Source: Aggregatilineales bacterium | GTDB taxonomy: Bacteria; Chloroflexota; Anaerolineae; Aggregatilineales; Phototrophicaceae | Length of the DNA: 35,400 bases | Direction of reading: 5' to 3' | Assembly (NCBI GenBank): GCA_029975765.1 | Contig: JARKOK010000078.1 | Location: 1-35,400, forward strand | In this document: positions 33,201-35,400 of the stretch, one piece after another | How the letters are laid out: every line of letters begins with the position of its first letter | Position numbering within the stretch: position 1 is the first letter of the stretch | Position numbers and translations under genes: made by a program | Notes under the pieces: model-generated | Told to the model about the DNA's origin: nothing | What the model saw: the letters and a program-made list of their open reading frames with translations, nothing else | Database searches by the model: none

Positions 33201-35400
33201 ACTATCCCAAATTAACCACTGTGTCTCGCAGCGGCGGGGTCGTGACCATTCAGGCTACCCTCGATACGATTATCAACCGCGATTACCGGGTAGACTTCTT
33301 CGCCAATACTGCCGCCAGCTGCGACCCCAGCGGCTATGGTGAAGGCCCGCAGTACCTCGGCTCGGCCTTTTTTAAGGCCACCAGTACCGTGACCGCCTTC
33401 AGCCAGACCTTTAACGACAGCGAGTTCGATCTGCTGAACGCCGATTTCTTCACCATGACGGCGACCGACTATGACAAGACCGACGTGGCCTTCACCGAAT
33501 ACAACACGTCGGAGTTTTCGCGCTGCGTCAGCCGTTATAACAACCTGCCCACGATCTCGGACATTCCCAATCTGACGACACGCGGCAACCTGCCGGTGGT
33601 GGATGTCCCCTTCACGGTCGGCGATGTTGAAACACCGGCGGGCAATCTGGTGTTGAGCGTCGTATCTTCGTCTAACGAAACGCTGGTGCCCGTAACGAAC
33701 GTGGTCTTTGGTGGGTCGGGCGCGAACCGCACCCTGACGGTACGGGCTGCCGACGGCCAAAGCCCGACGCCGCCGGAAGCTGCCAAAACGTCTGTGATTA
33801 CCATTCGCGTGACGGACGGGGGCGGCGCTTTCGAAGACGAGACGTTTGTGCTGACGGTCACGCCCAACTACAAACCGACCATCACCGCCATTACGGCGAA
33901 AACCACAGCCTTTAATACCGCGATCACCGTGCCCATCAGCGTGAACGATACCGAGGCGGACGACATCCCCCGGCTGGTCGTGACCGCCACCAACAGTACC
34001 AACACTGCCCTTGTCCCGCTGAGCAATATCCAGATTACGGGCTACGGAACAGCGTGGCAGGCGGTCATTACACCGGCAGTCGGTCAGACTGGCACATCCA
34101 CTCTCACGATTACCGTGTCCGATACGGACAAGAGCAACAGCACGACCTTTACCCTGACGGTGAGTGCAAACAAAGTACCCACCATCACCAGCATCGCCAA
34201 CCAGACAATGGTGGCGAATACCGTCAAAGTTATCACGGGTGTCACCCTGGCGGATACGGAGACCGCACCGGCTGATCTCATCCTGACGGTCGTATCCACC
34301 AATGAGACGGTGCTGCCGAACGACCCCGCGCATATCCAGCACGACTGTATACCCGGCGCGTCCAGTTCGGTCTGCACGATCACGCTGACGCCGGCTACCG
34401 GTCAGGTCAGCAGCGCGTTTAACATCACTGCGACCGTGTCCGACGGTTACGCCACCGCCAGCCGCACCTTTACGCTAACGGTGACGAACAGCGCCCCGAC
34501 GATCAGCCCGACGACGATCCCGGCGCAGGCGACGGTAAGCAACACGCCCAGACTGGTGATTGTATCCGGCACAAGCCCGACCATCACCATTACCGACACC
34601 GATACCGCGCCGAATCTGCTGGTGGTCACGGCAACGTCAGACAACCTGACGCTGCTGCCGAACAACCACATTGCGCTGACGTGTGCGCCGGCAACGGCTA
34701 CCACCACGACCTGCACCCTCACGCTGACACCAGCGCCCAACCAGATCGGCACGGCCAATGTCACCTTTTCGGTCACGGATAATATTGCCGCGCCCGTAAC
34801 GCGGAGCTTCGCTTTCAACGTCAGCGCCAATCAGCCGCCGTGTATTTCAGGGACCTCAGCCACCAACAACTGCACCACCACCGTCGTCATTCCGGCCCAG
34901 AACACCACCGTTTCGACACCTAAAACGGTCACGTTCTACATTGACGACCCGGACAAGGCCATCACGCCGCTGACAATGCATACCATCACGGCCACCTCCA
35001 GTAATACGACGCTGGTGCCAAACGCCAATATCGTGCCGGGCGGTTCGGGCGCAACCCGCACCGTGACGATCACGCCAGTCGGACAGGTTGACGTGGATAC
35101 CAACGTCACCATCACGCTGCGGGTTTCTGATGGCGATCTGTGGTCGGAAAAGAGTTTCGTCCTGACGGTAAAACCGGGGGCGAATACACCGCCGACCATC
35201 ACCACGATTCCCGACCAGACGACGACCAGCGGCGTACCCAAGCTGAACATTCCATTCACGGTCGGCGACGTACAGACAGCACCCGATCAACTGGTCGTCG
35301 CGGCGGTCTCAAACAACCAGACACTGCTTCCCAACGCCAATATCGTGCTGGGCGGCAGCGGCGCGGATCGCACCATCAGCTTAACGCCTGCGGCGGGCAA
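30242..35400 (+). CDS. Giant secreted surface protein: jelly-roll, beta-helix and Ig-like repeats (partial)
   Basis: Open from ATG 30242 to the right edge (1719 codons, no stop). A signal peptide at 1-30 (LTLLLLVALLLALSS, cleavage at TLA|QD) leads to a Pro/Thr-rich linker (31-115), a laminin-G/glucanase-like jelly-roll (about 118-280: LLYADSFADGTASAWTLGEG, MFRLDDVQVW), a second Pro/Thr linker, then a right-handed beta-helix from about 333 to 980. The beta-helix opens with CTLREAIEAANANTG and has seven turns of the type RN(V/I)ISGN-GDGI and GN(F/Y)IG(L/T)-GT. From about residue 1100 at least six Ig/cadherin-like repeats of roughly 100 residues follow, each with xPTI, a TV-D-(E)T strand, a LVPN-type strand and F(V/T)LTV at the end. 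Similar proteins serve in adhesion, sheath or carbohydrate binding. The ligand is unknown and the C-terminal anchor is not visible. Confidence 0.85.
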   Translation, partial: MHQVSVQWTRLTLLLLVALLLALSSAATLAQDEQAEQTPESTAPLADSPTDLPPTEVQPPTSIPTDIPPIEATAEATVEPTLEVPAETTPDVTEVPTAVPSATPPGLPDEPALALLYADSFADGTASAWTLGEGWTVIASEADFALQGGSSALELALYDNLLDVAVQARLWSASGAAHLNVRASVVGSYTAELLPEDTVNLYRAGVLLQTAAVPPLEAGPWRSLRLSAIGGTLRVAVDGVEVLALEDPAPLPPGKIVVSGGENAMFRLDDVQVWLPADQPIPPTAVLAPAIEPTAETTPVVTPELPSEVTPEATAVLSAPRVMSGVFPAGAPMTFVVNTKDDQVYDGVCDATHCTLREAIEAANANTGVQDTIAFAIPGTGPFTIFPFSCDLPPIGDPVIIDGYTDPLAEEATDDYPATIRIAIDGYSSTGMTTRGTTTCSTSPNGLKIIKNATVDASGTIIRGLSIARFKGHGILVEGASNVTIEGNFIGLEVEGSAAYPNVGDGVHIKNGPNTMIGGFTAAKRNVISGNTGDGIEVEGTSPGTRIVGNFIGLDKGSTTDRGNTGNGVRTSTALLVGGAEPGARNIISGNTQNGVLIALSGAHFSEVKGNYIGLNAAGTMRIPNDLDGVQIFGAGAVTIGGTEGVTVGGPCTGACNVITGNGDDGIEVAPDSQNNGYTGNYIAGNFIGTNPTGTGLVTTAGVSGNAKSGIRIRVSGTWVGGTTPAERNIISGNQADSTTATYGIVVLNSTESLIYGNYIGTDVTGSSAVPNKSGGILMQAPNNKIGDLGPQFRNVISGNNGFGIEVSGSGTNAVRILGNYVGVNAAGTNPLPNVGDGIRLNGAKNNFIGDRNELGRNIISGNTGDGIEITGAEAEGNRVQTNYIGVNATNTGAIPNGGNGVRVTTGAKRNLIGLDAADDPKTIRFYNIIANNGLAGIAVESSALTGMALMNNIIRDNGGLGIDLGAAGVTLNDPGDADTGPNNLQNYPKLTTVSRSGGVVTIQATLDTIINRDYRVDFFANTAASCDPSGYGEGPQYLGSAFFKATSTVTAFSQTFNDSEFDLLNADFFTMTATDYDKTDVAFTEYNTSEFSRCVSRYNNLPTISDIPNLTTRGNLPVVDVPFTVGDVETPAGNLVLSVVSSSNETLVPVTNVVFGGSGANRTLTVRAADGQSPTPPEAAKTSVITIRVTDGGGAFEDETFVLTVTPNYKPTITAITAKTTAFNTAITVPISVNDTEADDIPRLVVTATNSTNTALVPLSNIQITGYGTAWQAVITPAVGQTGTSTLTITVSDTDKSNSTTFTLTVSANKVPTITSIANQTMVANTVKVITGVTLADTETAPADLILTVVSTNETVLPNDPAHIQHDCIPGASSSVCTITLTPATGQVSSAFNITATVSDGYATASRTFTLTVTNSAPTISPTTIPAQATVSNTPRLVIVSGTSPTITITDTDTAPNLLVVTATSDNLTLLPNNHIALTCAPATATTTTCTLTLTPAPNQIGTANVTFSVTDNIAAPVTRSFAFNVSANQPPCISGTSATNNCTTTVVIPAQNTTVSTPKTVTFYIDDPDKAITPLTMHTITATSSNTTLVPNANIVPGGSGATRTVTITPVGQVDVDTNVTITLRVSDGDLWSEKSFVLTVKPGANTPPTITTIPDQTTTSGVPKLNIPFTVGDVQTAPDQLVVAAVSNNQTLLPNANIVLGGSGADRTISLTPAAG

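Noticed and set aside
33212-34342. Minus-strand open frame of 376 codons inside the giant protein gene
   Set aside because: The plus strand has continuous Ig-like repeats here; the opposite frame shows no domain and arises from the repeat composition.

Overview
The window reads as chromosomal DNA of a GC-rich bacterium, most likely a Chloroflexota member of Anaerolineae type. This is an inference from gene content: a bacterial Elp3, a WD40 protein paired with an ECF sigma factor, Pro/Thr-rich single-pass membrane proteins with a shared 'LPFYCAG' helix, a beta-helix plus Ig-like giant surface protein, GTG/TTG starts, and palindromic GTAGGGG...CCCCTAC repeats between genes. No rRNA, tRNA, CRISPR array, phage or transposase gene was seen. 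Coding density is high and no gene-free stretch exceeds about 250 bases.

Layout. 1-348: 3' part-missing membrane protein (minus strand, cut by the window edge). 449-2748: ECF sigma factor and a membrane-anchored WD40 propeller protein, probably a sigma/anti-sigma pair. 2931-3950: SDR-type L-threonine-dehydrogenase-like enzyme. 3956-6406 (minus): large Cache-HAMP-GAF histidine kinase. 6577-8456: tsaE-tsaB-rimI (tRNA t6A synthesis plus acetyltransferase). 8484-12821: a small surface-polysaccharide set (GT4 glycosyltransferase, WecB-type epimerase, Wzx-type flippase, hexapeptide acyltransferase).

12861-27967 is a long run of minus-strand genes. Read in transcription order from the right it holds a Met-rich DUF305 protein, an aldo/keto reductase, Elp3, a tandem pair of SpoIIAA/STAS-like proteins, a tandem pair of Pro/Thr-rich membrane proteins, two M42 aminopeptidases, a BglII/BstYI-type restriction-modification pair, PhzF, an unknown protein, a third M42 aminopeptidase, a PAS histidine kinase, an alpha/beta hydrolase, a GNAT enzyme and a HAD phosphatase. 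The restriction-modification pair is visibly more AT-rich than its neighbours and looks acquired.

28033-35400 (plus): a SAM methyltransferase whose fold is interrupted in frame by repeat-like DNA, a secreted two-LysM protein with a clear intrinsic terminator, a DUF427 protein, and the first 1719 codons of a giant secreted protein (signal peptide, Pro/Thr linkers, jelly-roll, beta-helix, tandem Ig-like repeats) that runs off the right edge.

Most promising for follow-up: the restriction-modification pair with a predicted GATC-core target, the repeat insertion inside the methyltransferase, the WD40 anti-sigma candidate, the doubled small-protein block at 22189-24126, the three M42 paralogs, and the dispersed palindrome family.
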